A stretch of 64,000 nt of DNA from Geomonas sp. RF6 (lineage in GTDB: Bacteria > Desulfobacterota > Desulfuromonadia > Geobacterales > Geobacteraceae), in NCBI RefSeq assembly GCF_021044625.1, contig NZ_CP087999.1, positions 2,125,001 through 2,189,000 of the forward strand, in the 5' to 3' direction. A program made the translations under genes and the position numbers. Position 1 is the first letter of the stretch. Every line of letters starts with the position of its first letter. A model generated the notes under the pieces. It was not told the origin of the DNA, did no database searches, and saw only the letters and a list, made by a program, of their open reading frames with translations. This document shows positions 8,381 through 18,028 of the stretch, in pieces.

Positions 8381-9433
8381 ATGGAACTGTTACAGAATAC
8401 GCTCGGCCGGATCGAGCCGGTAGAAGAGGCATTCCTCACGAAGGCGCAGGCAAAGCTCGATCAAAAGACGAAGCCGGTCGGGTCCCTCGGGCGGCTCGAA
8501 GAGGTCGCCCGCCGCGTTGCGGCAATCAGGCGCACCCTCTCCCCGGAAACAGAGAAGAAAGTCATCTACACCTTCGCCGGCGACCATGGCGTCGTCGATG
8601 AAGGGGTCTCGGCCTTTCCGAAAGAAGTCACTCCCCAGATGGTCCTCAACTTCCTCTCCGGTGGTGCCGGAGTAAATGTCCTGGCACGCCACGCCGGCGC
8701 CGAGGTGCGCGTCGTCGACATCGGCGTAGACTACGATTTCGTCCCCGCCCCGGGCCTCACCATCCGGAAGATCGCACGCGGTACCCGCAACTTCGCGAAA
8801 AATAGCGCGATGACGACGGAGGAGGCTGTCGCAGCGATCGAAGTCGGCATTTCCCTCGCCGACGAGGCGAAGCGGGAAGGGGTTGCCATGCTCGGCACCG
8901 GAGAGATGGGGATCGGAAACACCACACCTTCTTCCGCCATCATCGCCGCTCTCTCCGGGTGCTCCGTCTCCGAGGTCACCAGCCGCGGGACCGGTATCAA
9001 CGACGCGGCACTGAAGCGGAAGGTCGAGGTGATCGAGGAGGCTCTCGCGCTGCACCGCCCGAACCCGGAGGATCCGCTCGAGGTGCTGGCGAAGGTCGGT
9101 GGTCTGGAAATAGCGGGCATAGCCGGTTTGGTACTCGGGGCGGCGGCAAACAGGATTCCGGTGGTGGTGGACGGCTTCATCTCCACGGCAGGAGCTCTCA
9201 TCGCCTGCGAAATGCATCCCGCCGCGCGTGACTATGTCTTTGCCGCCCACTCTTCCGTGGAGGTCGGCCATGCCCTCATGCTGCAGAGAATGGGCGCCCA
9301 GCCGTTGCTCGACCTGAAGCTTCGCCTCGGCGAAGGGACAGGCGCGGCTCTCGCCATGTCTCTCATCGAGGCGGGGGTAAAGGTCCTGAACGAGATGGCG
9401 ACATTTGACGAGGCCGGAGTCAGCGCAGGGTAG
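8381..9433 (+). CDS. cobT: Nicotinate-nucleotide--dimethylbenzimidazole phosphoribosyltransferase
   Basis: CobT (350 residues) activates the lower-ligand base to its alpha-ribotide using nicotinate mononucleotide. Typical segments are [66 protein letters not shown] and the C-terminal [25 protein letters not shown] precedes the ATG. With a BzaF-type base synthase in the same operon, the natural substrate may be 5-hydroxybenzimidazole as well as dimethylbenzimidazole; this last point is inference. Confidence 0.96.
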   Translation: MELLQNTLGRIEPVEEAFLTKAQAKLDQKTKPVGSLGRLEEVARRVAAIRRTLSPETEKKVIYTFAGDHGVVDEGVSAFPKEVTPQMVLNFLSGGAGVNVLARHAGAEVRVVDIGVDYDFVPAPGLTIRKIARGTRNFAKNSAMTTEEAVAAIEVGISLADEAKREGVAMLGTGEMGIGNTTPSSAIIAALSGCSVSEVTSRGTGINDAALKRKVEVIEEALALHRPNPEDPLEVLAKVGGLEIAGIAGLVLGAAANRIPVVVDGFISTAGALIACEMHPAARDYVFAAHSSVEVGHALMLQRMGAQPLLDLKLRLGEGTGAALAMSLIEAGVKVLNEMATFDEAGVSAG

Positions 9434-9453
9434 AGGTCCGGAGGGGTAAGACG

Positions 9454-10197
9454 ATGAGGTTTTTCGTCATCGCATTCCAGTTTCTGACCATCGTGCCGCT
9501 TCCCTTTGCGGTGCGTTGCGATGACGATGATCTCGGGCGCTCCATGGCCGTCTTCCCGCTCGTCGGGCTGGTCATCGGCGCGCTCCTCGTCTGCGCCGAC
9601 TACCTCATGGGGGCGCTGCTGCCGCGGTCTGTTGGGGATCTGATACTCGTGGCCCTCTGCACCGTGGTGACCGGCGGATTGCACCTCGACGGCCTCGCCG
9701 ATGTCTGCGATGGGCTCGCGGCGCGGGGCTCGCGGGAGAGGTTTCTCGAGGTCATGAAGGACCCGCGGGTGGGGGCGGTGGGGGGCGCTGCGCTGGTGCT
9801 GGCGCTTCTTTTGAAGTATCAGGCCCTCCTGGCGCTACCCCTCCCTTGCAAGCGGCAGGTGCTCCTCTTCTTCCCGCTGGTGGCGCGGTTCTCCCAGGTG
9901 CTGATGACCGTGGGGGCGCAGCGGGCGCGGCGGGACGGGCTGGGGTCGCTCTTCATCGGCGGCGCGGGATGGGGGCAGCTCGCGGTCGCTGGCGTCAGCA
10001 CTCTCGGCATCGGTCTTTTCCTCTTCGGGCTCAACGGAATCTACTGCGTCGCGGCGCTTGCGGCTTTGACCTGGAGCATGAAATCGTGGGCTCACAGGAG
10101 GCTGGGCGGGATCACCGGAGACGTCATCGGGTGTAACAGCGAGCTCAACGAGATCGGCTGCCTCCTGGTGATGCTGATGCTGGTCGGCGGGCGGTAG
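9454..10197 (+). CDS. cobS: Adenosylcobinamide-GDP ribazoletransferase (cobalamin synthase)
   Basis: A multi-spanning membrane enzyme of 247 residues that joins AdoCbi-GDP to the alpha-ribazole(-phosphate) in the last loop-assembly step. It has the family signature GGLHLDGLADVCDGLAARG at about residues 69-87 with the acidic metal-binding residues, plus KDPRVGAVG and about six hydrophobic helices. It starts 20 bases after cobT behind a GGAGGGGT site. Confidence 0.95.
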   Translation: MRFFVIAFQFLTIVPLPFAVRCDDDDLGRSMAVFPLVGLVIGALLVCADYLMGALLPRSVGDLILVALCTVVTGGLHLDGLADVCDGLAARGSRERFLEVMKDPRVGAVGGAALVLALLLKYQALLALPLPCKRQVLLFFPLVARFSQVLMTVGAQRARRDGLGSLFIGGAGWGQLAVAGVSTLGIGLFLFGLNGIYCVAALAALTWSMKSWAHRRLGGITGDVIGCNSELNEIGCLLVMLMLVGGR

Positions 10198-10221
10198 AGA
10201 AACTGGTTAGGCATCTGAAGT

Positions 10222-10252
10222 TGTAGGCCGGAATAAGCGCAGCGTTTCCGGC
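10222..10252. repeat. REP-like palindromic repeat unit (family R1, copy b)
   Basis: A single unit beginning TGTAGGCCGGAATAAGCG and ending GTTTCCGGC, nearly identical to the left arm at 3525. It sits between cobS and cobC inside the operon. Confidence 0.8.
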
Positions 10253-10287
10253 ATCTCCATTTCCACCATATCATGAGGAGCCGGCAC

Positions 10288-10896
10288 ATGACCCCGAAGA
10301 CGAGAATCCATCTGATCCGCCACGGCGAGGTCAACCCGGCGCACCGCTACAACGGCCAGCGCGATGTCCCCCTCTCCGATCGAGGCGTGGAGCAGTACCA
10401 CCTGCTCAAGCCGCGGCTGGAAAAGGCGAAGATCACCGCCTGCTACACCAGCGACCTCACCCGCTGCATCCAGGGGGGCGACATCCTCGCCGGCCACCTG
10501 GGGATCACGCCGGTGCCGGTGAGTGCGCTCAGGGAACTGAACGTCGGCGAGTGGGAAGGACTGTCTCTCGCCGATATACAGGAAAACCGCCCCGGCGAGC
10601 TCGAGGAGCGCCTGGCGGACCCCGTCAATTTCCGCATGCCGAAAGGGGAGACCCTGGTGGAGCTTTCGGAGCGGGTGATGCCAGGATTCCGCGAGATAGT
10701 GGAGCGGCATCGGGGCGAGGAGGTACTGGTGGTGGCCCATGGCGGCGTCAACCGCGTCATTCTCCTGCACGCCATCGGTGCCCCCCTTGGCGCCCTTTTC
10801 AACATCGCGCAGGACTACTGCTGCCTCAACATCATCGACTACTATGCCGACGGCAATGCAGTGGTGAAACTTCTTAACGGCGGAGCAAGAGAGTGA
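10288..10896 (+). CDS. cobC: Alpha-ribazole phosphatase (histidine phosphatase family)
   Basis: This is a 202-residue phosphoglycerate-mutase-fold phosphatase with the catalytic LIRHGE motif near the N-terminus, ELNVGEWEG in the middle and the second catalytic histidine in VVAHGGVNR. In a cobalamin operon the substrate is expected to be alpha-ribazole 5'-phosphate or cobalamin 5'-phosphate. The ATG at 10288 is chosen because GAGGAG lies 7 bases upstream; the earlier in-frame ATG at 10273 lies just ahead of that site. Confidence 0.87.
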   Translation: MTPKTRIHLIRHGEVNPAHRYNGQRDVPLSDRGVEQYHLLKPRLEKAKITACYTSDLTRCIQGGDILAGHLGITPVPVSALRELNVGEWEGLSLADIQENRPGELEERLADPVNFRMPKGETLVELSERVMPGFREIVERHRGEEVLVVAHGGVNRVILLHAIGAPLGALFNIAQDYCCLNIIDYYADGNAVVKLLNGGARE

Positions 10897-12266
10897 CCAG
10901 CGCCATCGTCATCGCCGCGCCCCACAGCGGCTGCGGCAAAACCACCGTTTCCTTAGGGATCATGGAGGCACTGAAGCGGCGCGGCCTGCGGATCGCTCCC
11001 TTCAAGACGGGGCCTGACTTCATCGACCCCGGCTACCACCGCGCCGTGACCGGGACCGCGTCCGTCAACCTCGACGGCTGGATGTGCCCGACTTCCTTTA
11101 TTAGCGACACCTACGCCCATCATGCCGCTGCCGCCGACGTGGCTGTCATCGAAGGCGCCATGGGGCTTTTCGACGGTATCGGAGGCTCATCGGAGGCGGG
11201 GAGCACGGCGCAGGTCGCCAAAATTATCGGTGCGCCGGTACTTCTGGTGGTGGACGGCCGAAGCCAGGGGCGCAGCGCCGCTGCACTGGTGCACGGCTTC
11301 ACCACCTTCGACCCAGCGTTGAAGGTGTGCGGGGTGATCTTCAACAACGTGGGGAGCGAGAATCACGAAAAGGTCCTGCGCGAGGCGCTTCTTGCCTCCA
11401 ACCCCGACCTGCCGGTCCTCGGCTGCCTGCCCCGGGACCCTTTCCTGGCGATACCCTCCCGCCACCTCGGACTGGTCACCGCCGAGGACAATCCGCTCTC
11501 CCCCGACTTTCTCGGCCGCCTCGCCGAGGTGATTGAGCGCCACATCGATCTGGACCGTCTGCTGAAAGTGTCGGCCGCCGCGCCCCGACCTGTCCTGGGC
11601 TCTCCTGCTGTCCCGGCCAGCGACGTGGAGCTTGCGGTCGCGCGGGATGCGGCATTCTGCTTCGTGTACGAAGACAACCTGCGCCTCCTGCAGAAAGCGG
11701 GGGCGCGGTTGAAGGAATTCTCGCCGCTGGAGGATTCGGCACTTCCGGAAGGGGTATCCGGGATCTACCTCCCCGGTGGCTACCCCGAGCTCTTCGCCTC
11801 GCACCTCTCCAGAAATCACGCCATGGCAGGTGCCATCAGGGATGCGGTGGAGGCGGGGATGCCGGTGTACGCCGAGTGCGGCGGCTTTATCTACCTCACC
11901 GACGGCGTCCTGGCGGACGGGGTGACGGAGCGTTTCGTGGGGGTCTATCCGGTGCAGGCCAGGATGCTGCCGCGTCGCAAGGCGCTCGGCTACCGCGAGG
12001 TCACCTTCGCCCGCGACGGGCTCCTCGGCGATACCGGAACGACCGCACGCGGACACGAATTCCACTACTCCGAAATGGACGCGGTTCCGGACCGCGTCGA
12101 GCGTCTCTACTCAGTGCGCCGCAAAGGGGTGTCGCTCGGGAGCGAAGGGTTCCTGTACAAAAATTGCCTCGCCTCCTACATCCATCTCCACTTCGGCAGC
12201 GCTCCGGGGCTGGCCGCCAGCTTTGTCGACTCCTGCAGGGAGTACCGCGAAAGGATTACCAGATGA
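10893..12266 (+). CDS. cbiA: Cobyrinate a,c-diamide synthase
   Basis: A 457-residue glutamine-dependent amidase of corrin side chains a and c. The N-terminal ATP-binding domain has the P-loop-like [10 protein letters not shown], then [13 protein letters not shown] and [11 protein letters not shown]. The C-terminal class I glutaminase domain has the nucleophile cysteine in [11 protein letters not shown] and the histidine region at GHEFHYSE. The GTG start overlaps the cobC stop by 4 bases, indicating translational coupling. It could equally be written CobB; the fold is the same. Confidence 0.94.
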   Translation: MTSAIVIAAPHSGCGKTTVSLGIMEALKRRGLRIAPFKTGPDFIDPGYHRAVTGTASVNLDGWMCPTSFISDTYAHHAAAADVAVIEGAMGLFDGIGGSSEAGSTAQVAKIIGAPVLLVVDGRSQGRSAAALVHGFTTFDPALKVCGVIFNNVGSENHEKVLREALLASNPDLPVLGCLPRDPFLAIPSRHLGLVTAEDNPLSPDFLGRLAEVIERHIDLDRLLKVSAAAPRPVLGSPAVPASDVELAVARDAAFCFVYEDNLRLLQKAGARLKEFSPLEDSALPEGVSGIYLPGGYPELFASHLSRNHAMAGAIRDAVEAGMPVYAECGGFIYLTDGVLADGVTERFVGVYPVQARMLPRRKALGYREVTFARDGLLGDTGTTARGHEFHYSEMDAVPDRVERLYSVRRKGVSLGSEGFLYKNCLASYIHLHFGSAPGLAASFVDSCREYRERITR

Positions 12267-13570
12267 AGACCCAGATCGAGCTAGCACGCGCAGGGATAAT
12301 CAGCGAGCAGATGGCGGCAGTCGCCCAAAACGAAGGCGTGTCTCCCGAATTCGTACGGGAGAAGACGGCGCAGGGGCGGATCGTCATCCCCTGGAACAGC
12401 GTGAGGAAGCCGAAAGCGGTCGGTATCGGGGAAGGGCTGCGGACGAAGGTGAACGCCTCCATCGGCACCTCTTCGGACATCATCGACTACGCCTCCGAGG
12501 TCGCCAAGGCCCGTGCCGCAGAGGAATCAGGCGCCGATACCCTCATGGAGCTCTCGGTCGGCGGCGATCTCGACCGGGTGCGGCGCGAGGTGATCGCGGC
12601 GGTCGACCTGCCGGTAGGAAACGTCCCGCTGTACCAGGCGTTTTGCGAGGCGAGCCGCAAGTACGGCAACCCCAACAAGCTGGACGACGAGATGCTCTTC
12701 GACATCATCGAGCGGCAGTGCGCCGACGGCATGGCCTTCATGGCGGTGCACTGCGGCATCAACCTGTACACCCTGGAGCGCCTGAAGCGCCAGGGGTACC
12801 GCTACGGCGGCCTCGTCTCGAAGGGTGGGGTGAGCATGGCGGCGTGGATGCTGGCGACGGGGCGTGAGAACCCGCTGTACGAGCAGTTCGACAGGGTGGT
12901 GGGGATCCTCAAGAAGTACGACACGGTCCTCTCCCTCGGAAACGGGCTGCGGGCCGGGGCGATCCACGACTCCAGCGACCGCGCCCAGATCCAGGAGCTC
13001 CTCATCAACTGCGAGCTTGCCGAGCTGGGGCGCGAGATGGGGTGCCAGATGCTGGTGGAGGGGCCGGGACACGTGCCGCTCGACGAGATCGAGGGGAACA
13101 TAAAGCTGCAAAAGAGGATGAGCGGCGGAGCACCGTATTACATGCTCGGTCCGATTGCCACCGACGTCGCGCCCGGCTTCGACCACATCACCGCGGCAAT
13201 AGGAGCTGCGCAATCCTCCCGCTACGGCGCGGATCTCATCTGCTACATCACCCCCGCCGAGCACCTGGCGCTCCCCAACGAGGAGGATGTCCGTATGGGG
13301 GTGAAGGCTGCGAAAATCGCGGCGTACATCGGGGACATGAACAAATACCCGGAGCGTGGCAGGGAGCGGGACAAGGAGATGAGCAAGGCGCGACGGGATC
13401 TGGACTGGCAGCGCCAGTTCGAGCTTGCGCTCTTCCCGCACGACGCCGCAGCGATTCGGGCAAGCCGGACCCCGGAGGACGAGAGCACCTGCACCATGTG
13501 CGGAGATTTCTGCGCCTCCCGCGGTGCGGCGAAACTCTTTGCGGGTGATCTGGCAGGAGACAAGATCTAG
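12263..13570 (+). CDS. bzaF: 5-hydroxybenzimidazole synthase (BzaF), ThiC-family radical SAM enzyme
   Basis: The 435-residue protein is a ThiC-superfamily radical SAM enzyme with conserved [25 protein letters not shown] and VEGPGHVP blocks and the C-terminal cluster motif C-x2-C-x4-C (CTMCGDFC). ThiC makes the thiamin pyrimidine from aminoimidazole ribotide; its close paralogue BzaF uses the same substrate to make 5-hydroxybenzimidazole, the anaerobic B12 lower-ligand base. The ATGA overlap with cbiA and the flanking cobT/cobS genes argue for BzaF, as described for Geobacter. Sequence alone, without an alignment, does not fully exclude ThiC. The ATG at 12263 is used; longer readings run through cbiA. 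Confidence 0.82.
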   Translation: MKTQIELARAGIISEQMAAVAQNEGVSPEFVREKTAQGRIVIPWNSVRKPKAVGIGEGLRTKVNASIGTSSDIIDYASEVAKARAAEESGADTLMELSVGGDLDRVRREVIAAVDLPVGNVPLYQAFCEASRKYGNPNKLDDEMLFDIIERQCADGMAFMAVHCGINLYTLERLKRQGYRYGGLVSKGGVSMAAWMLATGRENPLYEQFDRVVGILKKYDTVLSLGNGLRAGAIHDSSDRAQIQELLINCELAELGREMGCQMLVEGPGHVPLDEIEGNIKLQKRMSGGAPYYMLGPIATDVAPGFDHITAAIGAAQSSRYGADLICYITPAEHLALPNEEDVRMGVKAAKIAAYIGDMNKYPERGRERDKEMSKARRDLDWQRQFELALFPHDAAAIRASRTPEDESTCTMCGDFCASRGAAKLFAGDLAGDKI

Positions 13571-13626
13571 CTGCAGATGATGGGATTTCGTCGCGGTCCT
13601 GTCCCCTCCGTTAACGTCGGCCGGAC

Positions 13627-13739
13627 CGTCCCCTCCCCCCTTGCGGGGGAGGGACAGGGTGGGGGAGAAGGTGCCCCCAGTCCAGCAGATGGCAGCTTCA
13701 CCCACCCCCTGTCCCCCTCCCGTCAAGGGAGGGGGTACC
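13627..13739. repeat. Composite double-hairpin repeat (family R2, copy a)
   Basis: Two head-to-head G-rich/C-rich hairpins, about 113 bases in all, fill most of the 254-base gap between bzaF and cbiM. The left half is CCTCCCCCCTTGCGGGGGAG followed by GACAGGGTGGGGG. The right half, on the other strand, reads CCCTCCCTTGACGGGAGGG then GGACAGGGGGTGGGTGAAG. Related copies are at 30884, 36305 and 48829. Confidence 0.8.
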
Positions 13740-13824
13740 TTCCTCACGCTGGCTCCCCGGTATTTGCGGATGAGCAATAAAAGAGGGGGGGACGCGAAGC
13801 CGCCACCACGGTTATGGAGAACTG

Positions 13825-14565
13825 ATGAATTTAATTACGGCACTGCTGCTATTTCTCATAGCCGCTACCCCCGCTCACGCCATGCATATCTCGGAGGGAA
13901 TCCTCCCGTTCTCCTGGGCTATTGCCTGGAGTGCAGCGGCGCTCCCCTTCGTTGCTCTCGGTGTCAGGCGGCTCACCGCTTTGGCGCGGGAAGATCTCTC
14001 CATGAAGCCGCTGGTGGGGATGCTGGCGGCCGTCGTCTTCATAATCTCCTGCATGCCGATACCGGTCCCGACAGCCGGGACCTGCTCTCACCCTTGCGGC
14101 ACCGGGATCGCCGCGATACTCGCCGGTCCGCTCCTGAGCGTGCTGATATCGGCGGTCGCTCTCCTGATCCAGGCGCTCTTTCTGGCGCACGGCGGCCTCT
14201 CGACACTCGGCGCGAACGTCTTCTCCATGGGGGTGGTCGGCTCCTTCGCGGCATTCGCCGTGTTCAAAACGGTCCGCAGGGCGGGCGGCTCTCTTGCTGT
14301 CGCCGCTTTCCTAGCCGGCATCGCCGCCGACTGGTTCACCTATGCGGCGACCTCGTTTGTGCTTGCCAGCGGGATTCGGGGGGATGCGCCCCTCATGCCC
14401 CTCTTCGTGAAAGTGCTCCTTGCCTTCGTCCCGACGCAGCTGCCGATCGGCATCCTGGAGGGAGCCGTGACGGCGGGGATGGTGACTCTTCTTTCCCAGA
14501 AGCGCCCGGATCTTCTGATACGGATGCGGGTCTTGAAAGCGGGGGAGGTGTCCACGAATGGCTGA
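13825..14565 (+). CDS. cbiM: Cobalt ECF transporter substrate-specific protein CbiM
   Basis: A membrane protein of 246 residues, the S-component of an energy-coupling-factor cobalt importer. A cleavable N-terminal hydrophobic segment ends at AHA and exposes MHISEGILP. This N-terminal Met-His motif of mature CbiM coordinates Co2+ in studied members. Further signatures are PVPTAGTCSHPCGTGIAAIL and LGANVFSMGVVG. It overlaps cbiN by 8 bases. Cobalt uptake inside a B12-riboswitch operon fits supply of the corrin metal. Confidence 0.94.
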   Translation: MNLITALLLFLIAATPAHAMHISEGILPFSWAIAWSAAALPFVALGVRRLTALAREDLSMKPLVGMLAAVVFIISCMPIPVPTAGTCSHPCGTGIAAILAGPLLSVLISAVALLIQALFLAHGGLSTLGANVFSMGVVGSFAAFAVFKTVRRAGGSLAVAAFLAGIAADWFTYAATSFVLASGIRGDAPLMPLFVKVLLAFVPTQLPIGILEGAVTAGMVTLLSQKRPDLLIRMRVLKAGEVSTNG

Positions 14566-14836
14566 GAAAAGAGGGAGGGGAAAAAGGGGCTTCATGCGTC
14601 TTGCGCTTGTGCCGAGTCTCCTTTTGGCGTTTTACTTCTTCACCTCGGCTCCGAAAGCGTACACCGGCGTCGATGAGGCGGTGGTGGAAAAGATCGCGAG
14701 GGAACATGGGCGGGAGGCATCGCGGCCGCTCTTCGATCCGGGGGAGGGTGATCTCCTGCTCTTCCTATTCCTGGCCGCCGGCGCAGCAGGCGGCTTTATC
14801 GCCGGGTACTACTGGCGGGACCTCATGCGCAAATGA
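14558..14836 (+). CDS. cbiN: Cobalt transport auxiliary protein CbiN-like
   Basis: This short 92-residue protein has two membrane segments (about 15-30 and 67-84) around an extracytoplasmic loop, the layout of CbiN. CbiN helps load metal into CbiM. Sequence identity to classical CbiN is not obvious by eye; the call rests on topology, length and its position between cbiM and cbiQ. It overlaps the cbiM stop. Confidence 0.75.
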   Translation: MAEKRGRGKRGFMRLALVPSLLLAFYFFTSAPKAYTGVDEAVVEKIAREHGREASRPLFDPGEGDLLLFLFLAAGAAGGFIAGYYWRDLMRK

Positions 14837-14890
14837 CGAAGGGAGGCAGTTCCTGCCTTCGCCCAAAACTATTTCACTCGCAGGTAAACC

Positions 14891-15649
14891 ATGCACCACC
14901 ACTTTTCCGATGTAAAGAGCCGTCCCGCACATCGCCTGTGCCGCGCGGATGCCAGGGTGAAGGTCGTCACCGCCGTCGTGCTCCTGGTTATGGTGATCAG
15001 CTGCAAAGGGATTGTCTTCCCCCTGCTGGTGGCGCTTTTTTCACTCGGGCTCTGTTTCCACCTGGGAGTACCAGCAAAAAGGGTGCTGCTCCGCTTCGCC
15101 GAGCCGGCCTTCATCGCCTGCACTCTCTTGCTGCTGAAGATATTCTGCGCCGGGAAGGTTCCCCTCTTCACCCTGCACCTTTGGGGGCTGGAGGTGCTCG
15201 CACATCGGGACGGTCTCCTCGAGGGGGCGGTGATTGCCAGCCGCATTGCAGGGGGCGTATCGGTGCTGGCGGTTGTGGGGTACTCCACCCAGTTCACCGA
15301 GCTCATGGCGGCGCTCTCCTGGCTCAAGGTGCCGAAGGTCTTTCTGGAGATCTCGCTCTTTGCCTGGCGCTACCTTTTCCTCCTCCTCGACGACGCACAT
15401 GTCGTGTACAGTGCGCAGAAAAACCGCCTCGGCTATGCCGGGTACCGTCGGGGGCTCCGCTCGTTCGGGACACTCGCGGGAGTGCTCGTGCTGAAGGCGT
15501 TCGACAGCAGCCAGAGCATGACCACCGCCATGGTGCAGCGAGGGTACACCGGGGAACTGCCGATGCTGCAGCACCATCCTTTCGTGGCCGCGGAGGTCCT
15601 CTTCTCCGTCCTCCTGGTCTCCGGGATGGCTGTGCTGCGCTCTCTCTAA
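14891..15649 (+). CDS. cbiQ: Cobalt ECF transporter transmembrane protein CbiQ
   Basis: The 252-residue T-component of the ECF transporter has about five hydrophobic helices and the conserved cytoplasmic coupling helices with the Ala-Arg-Gly-type motifs (here AMVQRGYTGELP near the C-terminus). It starts with MHHHF, typical of CbiQ, and follows an AGGT site. It couples CbiM to the ATPase CbiO. Confidence 0.92.
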   Translation: MHHHFSDVKSRPAHRLCRADARVKVVTAVVLLVMVISCKGIVFPLLVALFSLGLCFHLGVPAKRVLLRFAEPAFIACTLLLLKIFCAGKVPLFTLHLWGLEVLAHRDGLLEGAVIASRIAGGVSVLAVVGYSTQFTELMAALSWLKVPKVFLEISLFAWRYLFLLLDDAHVVYSAQKNRLGYAGYRRGLRSFGTLAGVLVLKAFDSSQSMTTAMVQRGYTGELPMLQHHPFVAAEVLFSVLLVSGMAVLRSL

Positions 15650-15666
15650 CTTCAACGGGAATCTTG

Positions 15667-16527
15667 ATGGAAAAGCCGCAACGTCTCTCGGTCGACATAA
15701 AACGGTTCGCATACCCGGACGGCAGCGTCGCGCTCGCCGATATCCAACTCTCCATTACGGAGGGGGAATTCGCAGGGATCCTCGGCTCCAACGGCTCCGG
15801 CAAGACCACCCTTCTGAAGGTCATGGACGGGCTCATCAAGGGGTACGAAGGGGAGTCGCGCCTGGACGGCGTGAACGTGCTGCGTCTCCATCCGCGCGAG
15901 ATCTATGCAAAGATGGGGCTCGTCTTCCAGAACCCCGATGACCAGCTCTTCGCGCATTCGGTCTTTGAGGACACCGCCTTCGGGCCCCGCAACATGGGGT
16001 GCGCGGAGAACGAGGTCCGCCAGAGGGTGGAGGAGGCGCTGTACAGCGTTGATATGGCGGAGTATGCGGGGAAGGCGATACAGCATCTGAGCTACGGCCA
16101 GAAGAAAAGGGTGTGCATCGCGGGGCTTCTCGCGATGGGGCACGGGATTCTCCTTCTGGACGAGCCGACGGCGGGGCTCGACCCGATGGGGGAGTACCGC
16201 ATGATGGAGCTCCTGACGCGACTCAACAGGGAGCGCGGCGTGACTGTGGTGATGGCTACCCACAGCGTCGACCTGGTCCCCGTTTTCCTGCACAGGCTGC
16301 ACATTCTCAGCCGTGGCAGGCTGGTGCGGGGAGGGACTCCGGAGGAGGTCTTCACCGCGCCCGAGGAGTTGCACAGCGTCAAGCTGCGGCTCCCGCACAT
16401 CGCGGAGCTTATCTACCGGCTGAAGCACGAGGAGAAACTACCGTTCCGAAGGATCCCCCTCACGGTGGGGGCGGCCCGGCGGGAGATCGTGGAGGCCATG
16501 AGGGGTGTGCCGGAAGGGGCGTGGTAG
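15667..16527 (+). CDS. cbiO: Cobalt ECF transporter ATPase CbiO
   Basis: An ABC ATPase of 286 residues: Walker A GSNGSGKTT, Q-loop VFQNPDDQLF (a hallmark of ECF ATPases), a signature loop LSYGQKKR in place of LSGGQ, Walker B ILLLDEPTAGLD and H-loop THSVD. The ATG at 15667 is used; an upstream in-frame extension overlaps cbiQ and has no domain content. It is the last gene of the operon. Confidence 0.94.
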   Translation: MEKPQRLSVDIKRFAYPDGSVALADIQLSITEGEFAGILGSNGSGKTTLLKVMDGLIKGYEGESRLDGVNVLRLHPREIYAKMGLVFQNPDDQLFAHSVFEDTAFGPRNMGCAENEVRQRVEEALYSVDMAEYAGKAIQHLSYGQKKRVCIAGLLAMGHGILLLDEPTAGLDPMGEYRMMELLTRLNRERGVTVVMATHSVDLVPVFLHRLHILSRGRLVRGGTPEEVFTAPEELHSVKLRLPHIAELIYRLKHEEKLPFRRIPLTVGAARREIVEAMRGVPEGAW

Positions 16528-16547
16528 TTTGGCGCTGAGCTGAAGAG

Positions 16548-16605
16548 AAAAAAGGCGCAAAGGGTACTGAGGGGATAGCCCCCGCCCTTTGCGCCTTTTC
16601 TTTTG
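16548..16605 (+). terminator. Terminator of the cobalamin operon
   Basis: AAAAGGCGCAAAGGG pairs with CCCTTTGCGCCTTTT, followed by CTTTTG, 20 bases after the cbiO stop. It is A-rich on the other side and may also work leftward. Confidence 0.9.
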
Positions 16606-16683
16606 TCGTTCCGGTCATTTAGGCCGGTCGCATAACGAAGAACCGCCCCCTCACGTTCCCCCCTTTGCGAAGGGGGGACAGGG

Positions 16684-17990
16684 CAGCGTTGTCCGGTTAG
16701 GTTTTTGCTTTGCGTCGTTTCTGCTTTTTTCGGTTTTTTTTGGCCTCATTTTTTCGCAGTCTAGAGGCTTCAGCTGCCATTCCAGCAGCTTCACTAGCGA
16801 TTTTGTTTCTTAGCTCTCTGACACGATTGATGCTCACCCGCTCGTTATGCTGTTCTTGGCAGTAAATGGCCAGGAGAAGGTAAGTGATAAGTCCACTAAG
16901 GACCTGCACCATCACGCCATACTGGCTTCTGGCGATTAAGTGGTAGACGTTGAGGTATCGTTTCCACCAGCCAAAGAAGGTCTCTATGTTCCAACGTAGT
17001 TTGTAGGCTTCGGCCACCTGTTCAGCGGTAAGGTCATAGCGGTTTGTCGCAACCCAGTATTCCTTTCGGTCAACGCGATAGCCAACTACTCGGAGCTCTT
17101 TCTGCCCTTCAGTGAGCCCCTTCTTGCCCAGAATAACGATGGCGTCATAAAAGACGATGTCACTGTGCGGAAGAGGATTTTGACGGACGACCTTCTTTCT
17201 GGCTCTCTGCTGGATGCGGCAGATAAAGAGTTTGCCGTCTTCTTGCCACTGATCGAAGTCGGCGTTGCATTGGTACCCTCGATCAAGGACAGCAGTTTCG
17301 CCAGGCTGGAGGATACGGTCTACATACTGCCGCTCCACCTGGTTAGCGTCAGTCACGACCACACTCGTCGGCACACCACGGTTCAGATCAAGGCCTACGT
17401 GGGCTTTGGCTTTATTGTGAGTGCTTGAGTACTGCGCCCAATCCATGGACATCAAAGCGTCGATGACAGATCCATCGATGCCAACAAGGTTGCCAAGTTC
17501 TGCGTGTTGGGCGGGAATGACTTTGCGAGCCTCTTTCGCCAGTGCTCCAAAGATTTCAGTGAGTTGTTCGAGTCCACGTGTGTTGATAGCCTCAAAAAAG
17601 GCGGATTTTTTAACGCCTTTAGGTGGCGCAACACATTCCTTGGCGAAATTGTCCTGTTCCAGGGCCTGGATCAGTTCTCTTCCAGAAGAGAATTCCTGGA
17701 GATGGTAGTAGACAAGGGCCTTTAGCTGATCGTCGAATGACAGTTGCAACGGTCGGTAACCTCTCGATGTAAGTGGAGAAACAGGGGTGCATGATCTCTT
17801 TACTGGGTCGAGAAGTCTATTAAATTCATAAGGATTCTGCGGCTTTTGTCTGCTGAAGGGACGCATGTCGTAACCACTCCCGAATTACGTAGTTACGAAC
17901 GCGGCGCGCGCCACCCTTCAACAGATGTCAAGCAAAAAGTACAGCAATATCAAAGATTTCAGAGAGCAAGAACCTAACCGGACAACGCTG
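16684..17990 (-). mobile_element. IS4-family insertion sequence, complete
   Basis: The element is 1307 bp. The terminal inverted repeats start CAGCGTTGTCCGGTTAGGTT at the left end and its match (one mismatch in the first 20) at the right end, followed by weaker pairing. It is flanked by a 9-bp direct repeat GGGACAGGG (16675-16683 and 17991-17999). It carries a single intact transposase on the minus strand, so it may still be mobile. Confidence 0.95.
16697..17866 (-). CDS. IS4-family DDE transposase
   Basis: A 389-residue DDE transposase with catalytic D131 (VGIDGS), D195 (AVLDRGYQ) and E295. The IS4 YREK signature is complete: Y288-x2-R291-x3-E295-x6-K302 in YKLRWNIETFFGWWK. An N-terminal DUF4372-like region (PYEFNRLLDPV) precedes it and a Lys/Arg-rich tail closes it. 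No frameshift or stop is present. Confidence 0.95.
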   Translation of the reverse strand: MRPFSRQKPQNPYEFNRLLDPVKRSCTPVSPLTSRGYRPLQLSFDDQLKALVYYHLQEFSSGRELIQALEQDNFAKECVAPPKGVKKSAFFEAINTRGLEQLTEIFGALAKEARKVIPAQHAELGNLVGIDGSVIDALMSMDWAQYSSTHNKAKAHVGLDLNRGVPTSVVVTDANQVERQYVDRILQPGETAVLDRGYQCNADFDQWQEDGKLFICRIQQRARKKVVRQNPLPHSDIVFYDAIVILGKKGLTEGQKELRVVGYRVDRKEYWVATNRYDLTAEQVAEAYKLRWNIETFFGWWKRYLNVYHLIARSQYGVMVQVLSGLITYLLLAIYCQEQHNERVSINRVRELRNKIASEAAGMAAEASRLRKNEAKKNRKKQKRRKAKT

Positions 17991-18028
17991 GGGACAGGGG
18001 GGATTTGCCTTTCTTAGGCGTGAACCGC

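Larger units (their letters stand above)
16654..18013. repeat. Hairpin repeat (family R3) interrupted by an IS element
   Basis: The left part CCCCCCTTTGCGAAGGGGGG plus ACAGGG and the right part GGGGATTTGCCTTT rejoin across the IS. Together they give the same repeat seen intact at 41077-41117. Only bases 16654-16683 and 17991-18013 belong to the repeat. Confidence 0.85.

Noticed and set aside
11876-13570. 564-codon reading of the ThiC/BzaF gene
   Set aside because: The upstream part overlaps the end of cbiA in another frame; the conserved protein starts at the ATGA overlap at 12263.
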